DNA of 64,000 nt from Desulfovibrio sp. (GTDB lineage Bacteria > Desulfobacterota > Desulfovibrionia > Desulfovibrionales > Desulfovibrionaceae). Both the position numbers and the translations under genes were made by a program. Numbering within the stretch: position 1 is the stretch's first letter; every line of letters begins with the position of its first letter. The stretch spans positions 1 to 64,000 of the forward strand of contig JACQYS010000029.1 of NCBI GenBank assembly GCA_016208105.1. Direction: 5' to 3'. The notes below the pieces were generated by a model. It was not told the DNA's origin and made no database searches. It worked only from the letters and a program-made list of their open reading frames with translations. Positions 16,640 to 25,738 of this stretch are shown piece after piece.

Positions 16640-18736
16640 ATGAAGGCAGGCACGAAGATACTCTTTCTGGGAATTGGGCTGTGCGTACTGATAGTTGCGG
16701 CTTACCTCGCGGGCAACGTCTACGTTGCGGCAGCCATGGCGGCCATTGGACTCGCAGCCTCCTGGTTTCTTTCCATCCAGATCCAGAAGCCCCTAGACGT
16801 GCTCCAGTCTGGATTTGAACTTCTCAATGCGAAGAAACGCGAGTTTCTTCTGGACGAAGTAACCAGCTGGGCGCAGCAAGGGCCCCTGCCCGCCCTCATC
16901 TCAGAGGTTGTCGAATTCAACATGCGCCGCCGGGAATTCTACCGGGGCGCCGTCCACTCCCTGGGAACGCCGTTTCTCATGTGCGACCTGAAAGGCGTTA
17001 TCACGCACGTCAGCAATTCGCTCCTCGAACTCCTCAAGAAATCCGAAAAGGACGTCGTCGGCAAGACCGTGGGTCAGGCGTTCTACAACCGCGAGGGGGA
17101 ATCCATAACCGAAAAGGTGATGCGCCAGGGAGTGAAGTCCGTCGATGAGCATTCGATAACACTTTGGGACGGCAGGGAAATGGAAATCTGGGCGTATATC
17201 GACGCCATCCGGAGCAGCAACGGAGAAGCCCTTGGCGCGGTCATGTCCATGGTCGACCTCACCGAAACGAAGAAGCAGCAAAGGCACATTGAGGAAAACG
17301 GCCAAAAGATGATCCAAATCGGCGAAGAGGTGAACGGCCTGGCCCAGCGCGTGGCTTCCGCCTCCGAAGAGCTTTCCGCCACTGCCGACGAACAGGCCAG
17401 AGGGGCGATGCAGCAGAAGAGCCAGTCCGAAACCGTGGCCACTGCCATGGAGGAGATGACTTCCACCGTCATGGAGGTGGCCAAGAACGCTTCCACCTCC
17501 TCCGAAGCCGCCACCGTGGCCAACCAGGCCGCCGCTACCGGAGCGCAGCAGGTTCACGACGCTGTGGAAGGGATCAATCTCGTGGCCAACTCCACCCGCA
17601 AGCTCGGACAGGTGCTCTCGACCCTGGATGGGCAGGCCGCCGAGATAGGCCGGATAATAAGCGTCATCAACGATATTGCGGACCAGACGAACCTTCTCGC
17701 CTTGAACGCGGCCATCGAAGCCGCTCGTGCGGGCGAGGCGGGCCGGGGCTTCGCGGTGGTCGCCGATGAAGTGCGCAAGCTGGCCGAAAAAACCATGACC
17801 GCCACCAAGGAAGTCGAAAACTCCATACTGCAGATTCAGGACGGCTCGCGCCAATGCGTGGCGTCCATGCAGGAAACCGAACAGTACGTCGAATCAAGCA
17901 CCGTCTCCACAGCCAAGACAGGCGAAGCTCTCGAAGAGATCACCAACCGCATTCAGGACATGACCAGCCAGGTGATGCAGATCGCCACGGCGGCCGAAGA
18001 GCAGTCCGCAGCGGCCGAAGAGATCAACCGCAGCATCGAGGACATCGCCAACGTGGCGGCCGAATCCGAAGAGGCCGCCGTGCAGACTGCCCAGGCCACC
18101 AGGGACCTGGCCCAGCTCTCCCAGGAACTTTTGACGCTCTCCCAGCAGTTTTCCGGCAGCAAGACCGACCTGAGCAAGATGCGGGTATCGGGCGGAGACA
18201 TGAAGGGCGTGCTCCCGAAACTAATGAGTGAGTACATCCGGATGGAGTTCGGGGCCAATGTCCACCAAGCCGTCCAGGCGGAGATCGGCAACCCGACCTT
18301 CCTGCCAGGGCAAAGCTACCCCGACCAGGTTCTCAGACAAATGGCTGAAATAGTTTCGAAAAAAACAGGAAAAAACCAGAAGGACATCTTCGTCGGGTTG
18401 GGACGGTACACAGTTCCCCAGTTCAACAAAATGTATAAGCGCTACTTCAAGGCCAGCGGGCTCAAGGAATTCTATTTGACCATGAACGACACCCATGCCC
18501 GCCTGACCAAGGATTTTCCTGGCATCCAACCGCCGCGCTTCACATACGAGGACAAGGGCAACACGCTGGTGATGACCTACCATTCGAAACGCGGCTACGC
18601 AGAGTACTACGAAGGAATTTTGCGCGGTGCGGCCGACTTTTTCAAGGAACCGGTGGACATAAGCGTATCCATGCAAAATGATGGTTCCGCCAGGGCGGAA
18701 ATCGTGTTCAAAGGTCCACGGGCGTTGCGGGCGTAA
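16640..18736 (+). CDS. methyl-accepting chemotaxis protein with PAS and C-terminal heme-NO-binding (H-NOX-like) domain
   Basis: The 698-residue protein has two closely spaced TM helices (6-26, 28-47) with no periplasmic domain, a PAS domain (about 100-215), the MCP signalling hairpin (225-505, core [20 protein letters not shown] at 351-370) and a C-terminal domain (520-698). The last domain matches the HNOB/H-NOX fold: a candidate proximal heme ligand His619 in MNDTHARL, and the propionate-binding Y-x-S-x-R motif as YHSKR (647-651). It should sense NO, O2 or another gaseous ligand inside the cell and signal to CheA. A terminator follows at 18775. The usual order in clostridial fusions is H-NOX first; here it is last. 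Confidence 0.92.
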   Translation: MKAGTKILFLGIGLCVLIVAAYLAGNVYVAAAMAAIGLAASWFLSIQIQKPLDVLQSGFELLNAKKREFLLDEVTSWAQQGPLPALISEVVEFNMRRREFYRGAVHSLGTPFLMCDLKGVITHVSNSLLELLKKSEKDVVGKTVGQAFYNREGESITEKVMRQGVKSVDEHSITLWDGREMEIWAYIDAIRSSNGEALGAVMSMVDLTETKKQQRHIEENGQKMIQIGEEVNGLAQRVASASEELSATADEQARGAMQQKSQSETVATAMEEMTSTVMEVAKNASTSSEAATVANQAAATGAQQVHDAVEGINLVANSTRKLGQVLSTLDGQAAEIGRIISVINDIADQTNLLALNAAIEAARAGEAGRGFAVVADEVRKLAEKTMTATKEVENSILQIQDGSRQCVASMQETEQYVESSTVSTAKTGEALEEITNRIQDMTSQVMQIATAAEEQSAAAEEINRSIEDIANVAAESEEAAVQTAQATRDLAQLSQELLTLSQQFSGSKTDLSKMRVSGGDMKGVLPKLMSEYIRMEFGANVHQAVQAEIGNPTFLPGQSYPDQVLRQMAEIVSKKTGKNQKDIFVGLGRYTVPQFNKMYKRYFKASGLKEFYLTMNDTHARLTKDFPGIQPPRFTYEDKGNTLVMTYHSKRGYAEYYEGILRGAADFFKEPVDISVSMQNDGSARAEIVFKGPRALRA

Positions 18737-18774
18737 TACCGAATCCAGGCGGACTTCCGGCCGGGAAGGTCATC

Positions 18775-18807
18775 AAGGGCGGGGCTTGCGAGCCTCGCCC
18801 TTTCTTT
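18775..18807 (+). terminator. rho-independent terminator after the chemoreceptor gene
   Basis: AAGGGCGGGGCT (18775-18786) pairs with AGCCTCGCCCTT (18791-18802), one mismatch, around TGCG, followed by TCTTT. Confidence 0.8.
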
Positions 18808-18893
18808 GCGCCCGCTACGCTTTGCAAATCATACCGCCTGAGGATAAGACGCCTTTCAGCCCTTTGCCGGGCCAAAAATCAAGGACAAGCAGA

Positions 18894-19238
18894 ATGACAG
18901 GATCATCCCTCGAAGCGATAAATTCCCTTCTCTCTCCCCTGGGCCTCAAGGCGACCCACGCCTTCGACGACATCTACTTTGTGGAACACAATTTGTTCCT
19001 CGTGATCGATTCCAAGGAAGACGGCCTGTTTCTCTTATGCTTCAACCGCGACTGTTCGCCGGACAAGGCCGCTTTGGCCGCGCTGACCCTCTACGCGAGG
19101 GCCGAGGAACTGGGGCTGGAATTGGGGCTTTCGGGGTCTTATGTCTTGGAGCAGGTCTCCGGGCAGGAGATGAAACTCCATTTCCATCCGCAGCAGACGG
19201 TGAAAGATCCGCAAAACGGCAACGGCGTAACCCATTAG
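18894..19238 (+). CDS. small uncharacterised soluble protein
   Basis: The start is ATG 18894, eight bases after AAGGA; longer frames overlap the chemoreceptor terminator. The 114-residue product has alternating hydrophobic strands and a helix (LGLKATHAFDDIYFVEHNLF, LFLLCFNRDCSP, ALAALTLYARAEELGLELG), suggesting a compact alpha/beta cytoplasmic domain with no signal or TM segment. It is not recognised. It lies between two signalling genes on its own after a terminator, so an independent promoter is expected. Confidence 0.65.
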   Translation: MTGSSLEAINSLLSPLGLKATHAFDDIYFVEHNLFLVIDSKEDGLFLLCFNRDCSPDKAALAALTLYARAEELGLELGLSGSYVLEQVSGQEMKLHFHPQQTVKDPQNGNGVTH

Positions 19239-19364
19239 CGAGCGATTAAATAACACAGGTGCATGCACGCGCCAGAGTCTGGCGAACGAATCATGCGACA
19301 CCACGCGAGCAGTTGGGAATAGCCTTGAGAACCTCGTGATCCAAGGCCCCGGGCACAAACGATT

Positions 19365-19730
19365 CTAGGTGTGAGGGGTCATAAAAGCCGGGACGGAAAG
19401 CTCCTTGTCGATGGAATCCGGGTCCTGGGAGTGGTAACGAACCAGATTTCTCAGGTGAAAAAACGCGGTTTCGTCCATGCCCACGAAATCAAGCGCCAAC
19501 CCCTTGGCATCGTTTCGGACCATGCGTACCTCGATGCTGAAGGAAACCGTGTCCGAAAGCGTAATAGTAACAGTGCATCCCTTGCGGCGTGCAATCTCCG
19601 GTGCGTGTTCGCAAAGCATCCCCTTCAGGCTTACGTTTTTTACCTTCACCGGATGCTTCTCTATTGCTCCACAGGACAAAACCGCTTCGAATCCCGCGTC
19701 CACCCGGCTGCGCTTGCGTTTGTCCGACAT
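19365..19730 (-). CDS. PilZ-domain protein (c-di-GMP effector)
   Basis: The start ATG at 19730 has GGGAGG at the right distance. The 121-residue product is a single PilZ domain: an N-terminal basic stretch MSDKRKRSRVD supplies the RxxxR c-di-GMP-binding arginines, followed by VKNVSLKGM in place of the D/NxSxxG motif (N-x-S-x-x-G retained) and LDFVGMDETAFFHLRNLV near the end. Such single-domain proteins relay c-di-GMP to motility or surface targets. It lies between the small unknown protein and the nitroreductase; the cyclase/phosphodiesterase at 13335 is a plausible source of its ligand. Confidence 0.8.
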   Translation of the reverse strand: MSDKRKRSRVDAGFEAVLSCGAIEKHPVKVKNVSLKGMLCEHAPEIARRKGCTVTITLSDTVSFSIEVRMVRNDAKGLALDFVGMDETAFFHLRNLVRYHSQDPDSIDKELSVPAFMTPHT

Positions 19731-19983
19731 TATCGTCCCTCCCGGCGGCAAAAGAGCCGCAACAGCCTAGTTCCTAGAGATATAGAAGCTCATTACCGTG
19801 AAAGTTTCTTCCATGCCAAGAGGAATCGCGGTTTATTTATCCGGATTTCTTGACGAGGGATCAAGTTGACACCTAGAGAGGTGTCACTGGAGAGCCTGAG
19901 TCCACAAGCATTCATGCGTGCCGGTGGCCCTGTTTTTCAATCGATTCTACCCTTCGTTTGGCAACAAAGTCATGGAGGTTCAG

Positions 19984-20580
19984 ATGAGCATCAAACGCAG
20001 AACCATTCTCGGCATGGCCGCGGCCGCCCCGGTGCTTGCCGCGAACGCGGCCTTCGGACAGAGCGTCAAAGGGATGGACGCCATTGAATGCATCCAGACC
20101 AGGCGGTCCATCAGGAAGTTTTTGGAGAAACCCGTCAACGACGACCTCGTGAAACAGCTGCTTGAAGCGGCCATGTCCGCGCCGTCGGCCCACAACGAGC
20201 AACCCTGGCACTTTGTGGTGGTCGCGAACAAGGACACGCTCAAAGCAATTTCCGAGGCCGGTTCCAGACCGGCGGCTGGCGCCGCGGCCGGGATACTTGT
20301 CTGCGGGGAGCCCGGCATCGCCAAGGCTCAGGGAACCTGGCCGTTGGACTGCTCCGCCGCCACCCAGAACATCCTCCTCTGCGCCAATGCCTTGGGCCTT
20401 GGAAGCGTCTGGACAGCGGCCTACCCGGATGAAGGCCGCATGGCCAAATACCGCGAGCTGCTTGGCATACCGCAAACGATCATGCCGTTCGCGTTCGTCT
20501 GTCTGGGATGGCCCGAAAAGCCGGGCTGGAAGGAGAACCGGTTCAAGCAGGAAAGGATCAAGCAGGAAAAGTGGTCCTGA
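19984..20580 (+). CDS. nitroreductase-family protein with a Tat-type signal peptide
   Basis: I start at ATG 19984 (GGAGG six bases before). The 198-residue product begins MSIKRRTILGMAAAAPVLAA and a cleavage-like AFG-Q follows: a twin-arginine signal, consistent with export of a folded flavoprotein. The mature part is the nitroreductase fold: IQTRRSIRKFLEKP (FMN phosphate site), SAPSAHNEQPWHFVVV, and the C-terminal LGLGSVWTAAYP and PFAFVCLGWPEKPG. Most nitroreductases are cytoplasmic, so an exported form points to a periplasmic electron-transfer role. It is monocistronic, with repeats downstream. Confidence 0.85.
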   Translation: MSIKRRTILGMAAAAPVLAANAAFGQSVKGMDAIECIQTRRSIRKFLEKPVNDDLVKQLLEAAMSAPSAHNEQPWHFVVVANKDTLKAISEAGSRPAAGAAAGILVCGEPGIAKAQGTWPLDCSAATQNILLCANALGLGSVWTAAYPDEGRMAKYRELLGIPQTIMPFAFVCLGWPEKPGWKENRFKQERIKQEKWS

Positions 20581-20613
20581 TGAGGGGAAGCATCAGACCA
20601 GCGGGCTGATGAT

Positions 20614-20725
20614 GCCTCCGGCGGCCAAAGGGGATTGACTCGGGCCGTCCTGGCCCTCGCCCTGCGGGCGCTGCATGCAGCGCCTAATTCCGCTGTCCTG
20701 CGGAATTATCGTTCCTTTGGAATCC
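20614..20725 (+). repeat. dispersed hairpin repeat, copy 1, with a 76-base insertion in the loop
   Basis: GCCTCCGGCGGCCAAAGGG at 20614-20632 and CGTTCCTTTGGAATCC at 20710-20725 are the two halves of an element that is contiguous at 23148-23190. Between them lie about 76 bases containing two further palindromes, GCGCTGCATGCAGCGC and ATTCCGCTGTCCTGCGGAAT. It sits downstream of the nitroreductase gene. Confidence 0.6.
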
Positions 20726-20781
20726 TCTATCGCTTCGCGTTTGTCGCGCTCTCTTGGCGATCGATCGCTGATTCGTAAATG

Positions 20782-20828
20782 ACGCAGCCCCGCTCACCGG
20801 AAGACCGGTGGGCGGGGCTGCGTTTATT
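20782..20828. terminator. bidirectional terminator between nitroreductase and ugd
   Basis: ACGCAGCCCCGC (20782-20793) pairs with GCGGGGCTGCGT (20812-20823), with an inner CACCGG/CCGGTG stem. TTTATTT follows on the plus strand and TCATTT on the reverse strand, so it can serve both convergent genes. Confidence 0.8.
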
Positions 20829-20840
20829 TATTGCCGGGGT

Positions 20841-20864
20841 CCGGGGGGAGGCGTCTCCCCCCGG
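20841..20864. repeat. perfect GC hairpin near the ugd 3' end
   Basis: CCGGGGGGAG (20841-20850) and CTCCCCCCGG (20855-20864) form a perfect ten-base-pair stem with a GCGT loop inside a GC-rich stretch just after the ugd stop. It resembles intergenic hairpin repeats of high-GC genomes. Confidence 0.5.
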
Positions 20865-20897
20865 CGGGGTTCGGGGCAGCGCCCCGTATCACTCTTG

Positions 20898-22235
20898 TTA
20901 CTTCGGGTCCCTGCGGCCGATGCAGAAGTAGGCGAAGCCCATCTCGCCCAGAAGGCTCGGCGAGTACAGGTTGCGGCCGTCGAAGATCAGGGGGGCCTTC
21001 AGGGTCTTCTTGATGCGGTCGAAGTCCGGGTTGCGGAACTGGTTCCACTCCGTGACCACGGCCAGGGCGCTGGCGCCCTCCAGGACGGCGTACTGCTCTT
21101 CCACCACCTCGACCAGGTCGTTGCCCTCGAACTCCTTGCGGGTGTTGGGGCCGGCCACGGGGTCGAAGCAGCGGACCTTCATGCCCTGGGCGGTCACGTC
21201 GCGAATGAGCTCGAAAGCGGCGGCTTCACGCACGTCGTCGGTGTTGGCCTTGAAAGCCAGACCCCATATGGCAAGGGTCTTGCCCTTGAGCCCGCCCTGG
21301 GGCTCGAAGTAGCGCTTGATCTTGCCGGAAAGCACGTGCTTCTGGCGGTTGTTGACCTCATCCACGGAGGCCAGCAGCTGCGGCTCGAAATCGTGCTGGC
21401 GGGAGGTGTCGATCAGCGCCTTCACGTCCTTGGGGAAGCAGGAGCCGCCGTATCCCATGCCGGGATAGATGAACTGGTAGCCGATGCGGCTGTCGGAGCC
21501 GATGCCCATGCGCACGTCGCGCACGTCGGCGCCCACGCGCTCGCATATGTTGGAGACCTCGTTGATGAACGAGATCTTGGTGGCCAGCATGCAGTTGGCC
21601 GCGTACTTGGTCATTTCGGCGGAGCGCACGCTCATGACGATGACCTTGTCGCGGCTGCGGGCGAAGGGACCGTAAAGGGCCTTCAGAAGCTCGGCGGTGC
21701 GCACGTTCTCGGTGCCCACCACAACGCGGTCGGGCTTCAAGAAGTCGCTCACCGCGTCGCCTTCCTTCAGGAATTCGGGGTTGGAGACAACGTCATATTC
21801 GATGGCCAGGCCGCGCTTCTTGAGCTCCTCACCGATGATGGAGCGCATCTTGTCGGCAGTGCCAACGGGCACGGTGGATTTGTCCACCACGATCTTGTAG
21901 TCGGTCATGTTCTGGCCGATTTCCTTGCCAACCTGATACACGAAGCTCAGGTCGCAGGAACCGTCGGCCTTGGAGGGGGTGCCCACGCACACGAACACGA
22001 ACAGCGCGCCTTCCATGCCTTCGGCAATGGACGTGGTGAACTTCAGGCGGCCCTGCTCGGTGTTGCGCTTGACGATCTCGTCAAGGCCGGGCTCGTAGAT
22101 GTGGACCTTGCCGTTGCGGAGGTTCTCCACGACTTTGGGGTTGATATCCACGCAGCAGACGTCGTTACCCATCTCGGCGAAACATGCGGCGCTCACGAGG
22201 CCGACATAACCAGTTCCAACTATGCACAGGTTCAT
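20898..22235 (-). CDS. ugd: UDP-glucose 6-dehydrogenase
   Basis: The 445-residue protein oxidises UDP-glucose twice to UDP-glucuronate with NAD+, for surface polysaccharide synthesis. Visible features are the N-terminal Rossmann motif VGTGYVGLVSAACFAEMG (6-23), DKSTVPVGT (118-126), EFLKEGDAVSDF (154-165), and the catalytic-cysteine motif GGSCFPKD with Cys266. The C-terminal UDP-binding domain follows (WGLAFKANTDDVREA). The length is normal for the family. It is divergent from pdxJ with 151 bases between them, and a bidirectional terminator lies downstream. Codon use is typical of the chromosome. Confidence 0.97.
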   Translation of the reverse strand: MNLCIVGTGYVGLVSAACFAEMGNDVCCVDINPKVVENLRNGKVHIYEPGLDEIVKRNTEQGRLKFTTSIAEGMEGALFVFVCVGTPSKADGSCDLSFVYQVGKEIGQNMTDYKIVVDKSTVPVGTADKMRSIIGEELKKRGLAIEYDVVSNPEFLKEGDAVSDFLKPDRVVVGTENVRTAELLKALYGPFARSRDKVIVMSVRSAEMTKYAANCMLATKISFINEVSNICERVGADVRDVRMGIGSDSRIGYQFIYPGMGYGGSCFPKDVKALIDTSRQHDFEPQLLASVDEVNNRQKHVLSGKIKRYFEPQGGLKGKTLAIWGLAFKANTDDVREAAAFELIRDVTAQGMKVRCFDPVAGPNTRKEFEGNDLVEVVEEQYAVLEGASALAVVTEWNQFRNPDFDRIKKTLKAPLIFDGRNLYSPSLLGEMGFAYFCIGRRDPK

Positions 22236-22386
22236 AATCCGCGCATCTCCATTCTTTTAGGTTAAGGCCCATCGATTGGGGCAGCATCCGATACGAGCGT
22301 CGGGGAAGTTTGTCAACACAGAGCTTTGATCTGGCAGGCACAATAAATATAGGCTACATTTCCGGCAGATTATAAGGAGCGCACAT

Positions 22387-23112
22387 ATGCCAATATTGGC
22401 CGTCAATATCGACCATGTCGCCACCCTGCGCCAGGCTCGCCTTGGCCAGGAGCCGGAACCGGTCACTGCCGCACATCTCTCGGAGATCGCCGGGGCCAGG
22501 GCCATCATCGTGCATCTTCGCGAAGACCGCCGCCACATACAGGACCGCGACGTTGCCCTCCTGCGCCAGCTCATAAAAACCAGACTGCACCTGGAGATGG
22601 CTGCCACCCAGGAAATGCACCGCCTGGCCCTGGGTATACGCCCGGACATGGTCTGCCTGGTGCCGGAAAAACGCCAGGAACTGACCACCGAGGGAGGCCT
22701 CAACTGCGTTGGCCGCGAAAAGGAGCTGGCGGACTACCTGGCCCCGCTGCACGACGCCGGGATCGGCTCCAGCCTGTTCATCGACGCCGACCCCGAGCAG
22801 ATCAAGGCTGCCAAGGCTGCTGGAACGCATTACATCGAGATACACACCGGGGCCTATGCGGACGCCAAAACGCCCAAGGACCGCGAACGCGAGCTGGCCA
22901 AGGTGCTTAATGGCATCCGCCTGGGGCGCGACCTGGGGCTCAAGGTGAACCTGGGCCACGGGCTCAATTACGACAACATCTGGGCCTTCGCCAAGGTGAC
23001 GGGCGTGAGCGAATACTCCATCGGCCACAGCATCATCTCGCGCGCGGTGCTCACGGGCATCACCGAAGCGGTGGAGAAGATGACTGGGATCATCCAGGGG
23101 TTTGTTGACTAA
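22387..23112 (+). CDS. pdxJ: pyridoxine 5'-phosphate synthase
   Basis: The 241-residue PdxJ condenses 1-deoxyxylulose 5-phosphate with 3-amino-2-oxopropyl phosphate to form pyridoxine 5'-phosphate, the last ring-forming step of DXP-dependent vitamin B6 synthesis. The sequence shows [19 protein letters not shown] at the N-terminus, [17 protein letters not shown], and the C-terminal [10 protein letters not shown] and [12 protein letters not shown] phosphate-binding segments. AAGGAG precedes the ATG. It heads the run pdxJ-acpS-nnr, an order known from many proteobacteria, and is followed by a copy of the dispersed hairpin repeat. Confidence 0.97.
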   Translation: MPILAVNIDHVATLRQARLGQEPEPVTAAHLSEIAGARAIIVHLREDRRHIQDRDVALLRQLIKTRLHLEMAATQEMHRLALGIRPDMVCLVPEKRQELTTEGGLNCVGREKELADYLAPLHDAGIGSSLFIDADPEQIKAAKAAGTHYIEIHTGAYADAKTPKDRERELAKVLNGIRLGRDLGLKVNLGHGLNYDNIWAFAKVTGVSEYSIGHSIISRAVLTGITEAVEKMTGIIQGFVD

Positions 23113-23147
23113 GCTGATGCAGGCGAGATTATGCCGTGGCAATGGAA

Positions 23148-23190
23148 GCCTCCGGCGGCCAAAGGGACACGTTCCTTTGGAATCCCTTTT
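23148..23190 (+). repeat. dispersed hairpin repeat, copy 2 (uninterrupted)
   Basis: The element reads GCCTCCGGCGGCCAAAGGG, then ACACGTTCCTTTGGAATCCC and TTTT, so that CCAAAGG and CCTTTGG can pair. It lies between pdxJ and acpS and could act as a processing or attenuation hairpin. A near-identical copy in the opposite orientation lies at 62911-62954. Confidence 0.65.
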
Positions 23191-23247
23191 ATGGCGCCGG
23201 GTTCTGTTTGGCATCTTAAGCGCGCGATAGAGTATTGGAAAGGCACT

Positions 23248-23622
23248 ATGATAGTCGGCTTGGGCATGGACATTACCGAACTGGACCGCATCGCCACGGT
23301 GTATGAACGCCATGGCGAGCGTTTCCTGGAGAAGATATTGACCCAGGCCGAGCGCGAAGCCATGCCCGCCAAGGCCGTTCCCTATCTGGCCGCGCGCTTC
23401 GCGGCCAAGGAAGCCGGAGCCAAGGCCCTGGGCACGGGATTTCGCGACGGCATCTGGTACAAGGACATCGAAGTCGTGTCGGACGCCATGGGCAAGCCGC
23501 GCGTGCTCTTTTACGGCCACGCCCGGGACCGGGCCATGGCCATGGGAGTCACGCACACCCATGTGAGCCTGACCCACGGCCGCGACGTGGCCGCCGCCGT
23601 GGTGGTTCTGGAAGCCCCATGA
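23248..23622 (+). CDS. acpS: holo-[acyl-carrier-protein] synthase
   Basis: The start is ATG 23248 (GGAAAGG upstream); the longer frame would translate the intergenic repeat. The 124-residue AcpS transfers 4'-phosphopantetheine from CoA to the serine of apo-ACP. Conserved features are [14 protein letters not shown] (with the Mg-binding Asp8), [15 protein letters not shown] (with the Glu-Ala-Lys helix) and the C-terminal [19 protein letters not shown]. Length is typical for the trimeric AcpS family. It lies between pdxJ and nnr, a commonly conserved neighbourhood. Confidence 0.96.
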   Translation: MIVGLGMDITELDRIATVYERHGERFLEKILTQAEREAMPAKAVPYLAARFAAKEAGAKALGTGFRDGIWYKDIEVVSDAMGKPRVLFYGHARDRAMAMGVTHTHVSLTHGRDVAAAVVVLEAP

Positions 23623-23685
23623 AAGGGGCGGACCCAACGAAAGATTTCATGACGCATCGCTGAACGAAAGCCCTGGAGGCTTTTT

Positions 23686-25293
23686 GTGATAGACACTCTC
23701 CTGTTTTCCCCGCTTCTCACGCCAACGGAAATGAACGCCTGGGACAAGGCCTCGTCCGCCATGGGCTTGAAGACTGAGCTTCTCATGGAGAACGCCAGCC
23801 GCGAAGCCCTGCACGCCCTTGAGGACAAACTCGGCGATTTGAGCGGCAAGACCGCAATCTGTTTCGCCGGGCCGGGAAACAACGGCGGCGACGCCATTGC
23901 CCTGTCCAGGCACCTCCAGGACGCAGGAGCGGAAGTCACGCTTTTTTTGACCCGGCCGGGCAAGGCCTATACCGGCGCGCCCGGCTTTCACCTGCGCCTG
24001 GCCAAGCGCGCCGGGGTTGAAGTGAAGCTCCTGACGCCCTCTGAAGCCGACAAGCTCGACTGCCCGGACATCGTGGTGGACGGCCTTTTGGGAACCGGCC
24101 TCACCGGGAAGCCGCGCCCCGAATACCGCGCCCACATCGACACGGTGAACAGGCTTGGCGAGAGAGCCTTCGTCTTATCGCTGGACATTCCGTCGGGCCT
24201 GTCCGGTCTCTCCGGCGCCCCGTCCCAATCCACGGTCATCGCGGAGATGACCGTGAGCTTCGAAGCGGCCAAGCTGGGGCTGTGCCTGCCCCAGGCCTCG
24301 CCCTACGTCGGCGAGTTGGTGGTGCGCCAGATCGGCATCCCGCGCTCCATCCGGGAAAAGCTGCCGCCGGTCCATCATCTTCTCACGCCCGGCCTGGCCC
24401 TGCTTCTGCCTGGGTTTGATTCGTCCATGCACAAAGGAGCGGCAGGAAAGTTGCTCATAGTGGGCGGCTCGCCGGGCCTGACCGGGGCTCCCGTGCTCGC
24501 GGCCATGGGCGCGCTCAGGGCCGGGTCCGGGCTGGTCACCGTGGCCTGCCCCAGAGGCATCGAACCCACGTTAAAGTCCGGATACCCCGACGTGATGACC
24601 ATGCCGCTGGGGGAAGGCGAATCCTGGAACGCGGCCATGGCATCCACCTTGATCGAAAGGCTGCCCCAGTTCGATGCGGTGGTTCTGGGGCCAGGAATAG
24701 GGCGGGACTCCGGAGCCAGCAGTTTCCTGTCAGCCTTGGCGCCCGCATTTGCGGAGAACCGCGCCCAACCACAATCGGCACGCACCCCGGACAATGCCGG
24801 TCTGCCGAAATTCGTTCTGGACGCGGACGCCCTGTTCTGGCTGGCGGAGAATCCGAGCCCCCTGCCCGGCGCCGTCATCACGCCGCACCCAGGAGAGGCA
24901 GCCCGCATCCTCGGGAAAACCGTCCCCGAAGTGGAGGCGGACCGCCTGGCAGCCGTACGGGAACTGGCGAATCGCCTGGGCGCGGCTGCGGTGCTCAAGG
25001 GCCCGGGCACGGTCATCTGTCAGGCGGGCGGCCCATCCTCTCAAGTGTTCGTCTCTCCATTTGCCGAACCCAACCTGGCTGTCGGCGGTTCGGGCGACGT
25101 TCTCTCAGGCATTGTCGGAAGTCTCTTGGCCCGCGCTCTTTCCCCCTTGCTAGCCGCCTGCCTGGGGGTGTATTGGCACGGTCTCGCCGGACGGCTGGTG
25201 TCCGGTGAATTCCCCTACCGGGGCAACCTGGCCTCAGAAATAGTCCAGGCACTGCCCCGCGCCCTCACGGAGTGGCTCGATGCTGAAAGCTAA
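23686..25293 (+). CDS. nnr: bifunctional NAD(P)HX epimerase / ADP-dependent dehydratase
   Basis: It starts at a GTG preceded by GGAGG. The 535-residue protein repairs hydrated NADH and NADPH: the N-terminal YjeF domain (1-220) epimerises NAD(P)HX and the C-terminal ribokinase-like domain (235-530) dehydrates S-NAD(P)HX at the expense of ADP. Motifs are FAGPGNNGGDAIALSR in the epimerase, VDGLLGTGLTGKPR, then GKLLIVGGSPGLTGAPVLAA, VITPHPGEAARIL and NLAVGGSGDVLSGIVG in the dehydratase. The 3' end overlaps the CBS-domain gene by 14 bases, so the two are coupled. Confidence 0.96.
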   Translation: MIDTLLFSPLLTPTEMNAWDKASSAMGLKTELLMENASREALHALEDKLGDLSGKTAICFAGPGNNGGDAIALSRHLQDAGAEVTLFLTRPGKAYTGAPGFHLRLAKRAGVEVKLLTPSEADKLDCPDIVVDGLLGTGLTGKPRPEYRAHIDTVNRLGERAFVLSLDIPSGLSGLSGAPSQSTVIAEMTVSFEAAKLGLCLPQASPYVGELVVRQIGIPRSIREKLPPVHHLLTPGLALLLPGFDSSMHKGAAGKLLIVGGSPGLTGAPVLAAMGALRAGSGLVTVACPRGIEPTLKSGYPDVMTMPLGEGESWNAAMASTLIERLPQFDAVVLGPGIGRDSGASSFLSALAPAFAENRAQPQSARTPDNAGLPKFVLDADALFWLAENPSPLPGAVITPHPGEAARILGKTVPEVEADRLAAVRELANRLGAAAVLKGPGTVICQAGGPSSQVFVSPFAEPNLAVGGSGDVLSGIVGSLLARALSPLLAACLGVYWHGLAGRLVSGEFPYRGNLASEIVQALPRALTEWLDAES

Positions 25294-25735
25294 AGACATC
25301 ATGACCAAAACGGTCATCACCTTCTCCCCGGAAACCCCGATCTCGCAGGCCGCCCAAACCCTTTTGGACAAGCACGTCAACGGCTGCCCCGTGGTAGACG
25401 CCAGCGGGCGCCTGGTGGGCATCCTGTGCCAGTCGGACCTGGTGGCCCAGCAGAAGAAGCTGTCCCTGCCCACGGTGTTCACCCTGCTGGACGGGCTGGT
25501 GCCCATGACGTCCATGTCCGAGCTTGACCGCGAGATGGAAAAGATCGCGGCCATCACCGTGTCCCAGGCCATGAGCCCGGACCCCGAATACGTGACCTCC
25601 GAAACCCCCATCGAGGACATCGCCACCCTCATGGTCGAGCGCGGTTTCCACACCATGCCGGTTGTGGACGGGGGCAAATTGGCGGGCGTGATCGGCATGG
25701 AAGACATCCTGCGCACGGTCACCAGCCAGAAATAG
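25280..25735 (+). CDS. stand-alone CBS-pair protein
   Basis: The 151-residue protein consists of two CBS motifs (about 5-60 and 92-148): ITFSPETPISQAAQTLLDKH with NGCPVVDASGRLVGILCQSD, and YVTSETPIEDIATLMVERGF with HTMPVVDGGKLAGVIGMED. Such tandem pairs bind adenosine nucleotides (AMP, ATP, SAM) and regulate partners. A 25-residue insert separates the pairs. It overlaps nnr by 14 bases and is followed by tsaE after three bases, so it is embedded in the operon. Its target is unknown. Confidence 0.9.
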   Translation: MLKAKDIMTKTVITFSPETPISQAAQTLLDKHVNGCPVVDASGRLVGILCQSDLVAQQKKLSLPTVFTLLDGLVPMTSMSELDREMEKIAAITVSQAMSPDPEYVTSETPIEDIATLMVERGFHTMPVVDGGKLAGVIGMEDILRTVTSQK

Positions 25736-25738
25736 GCG

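Noticed and set aside
20808-22265. 485-codon plus-strand frame opposite ugd
   Set aside because: Composition is Gly/Ala/His/Leu-rich as expected of a shadow of a GC-rich gene; ugd on the other strand has all catalytic motifs.
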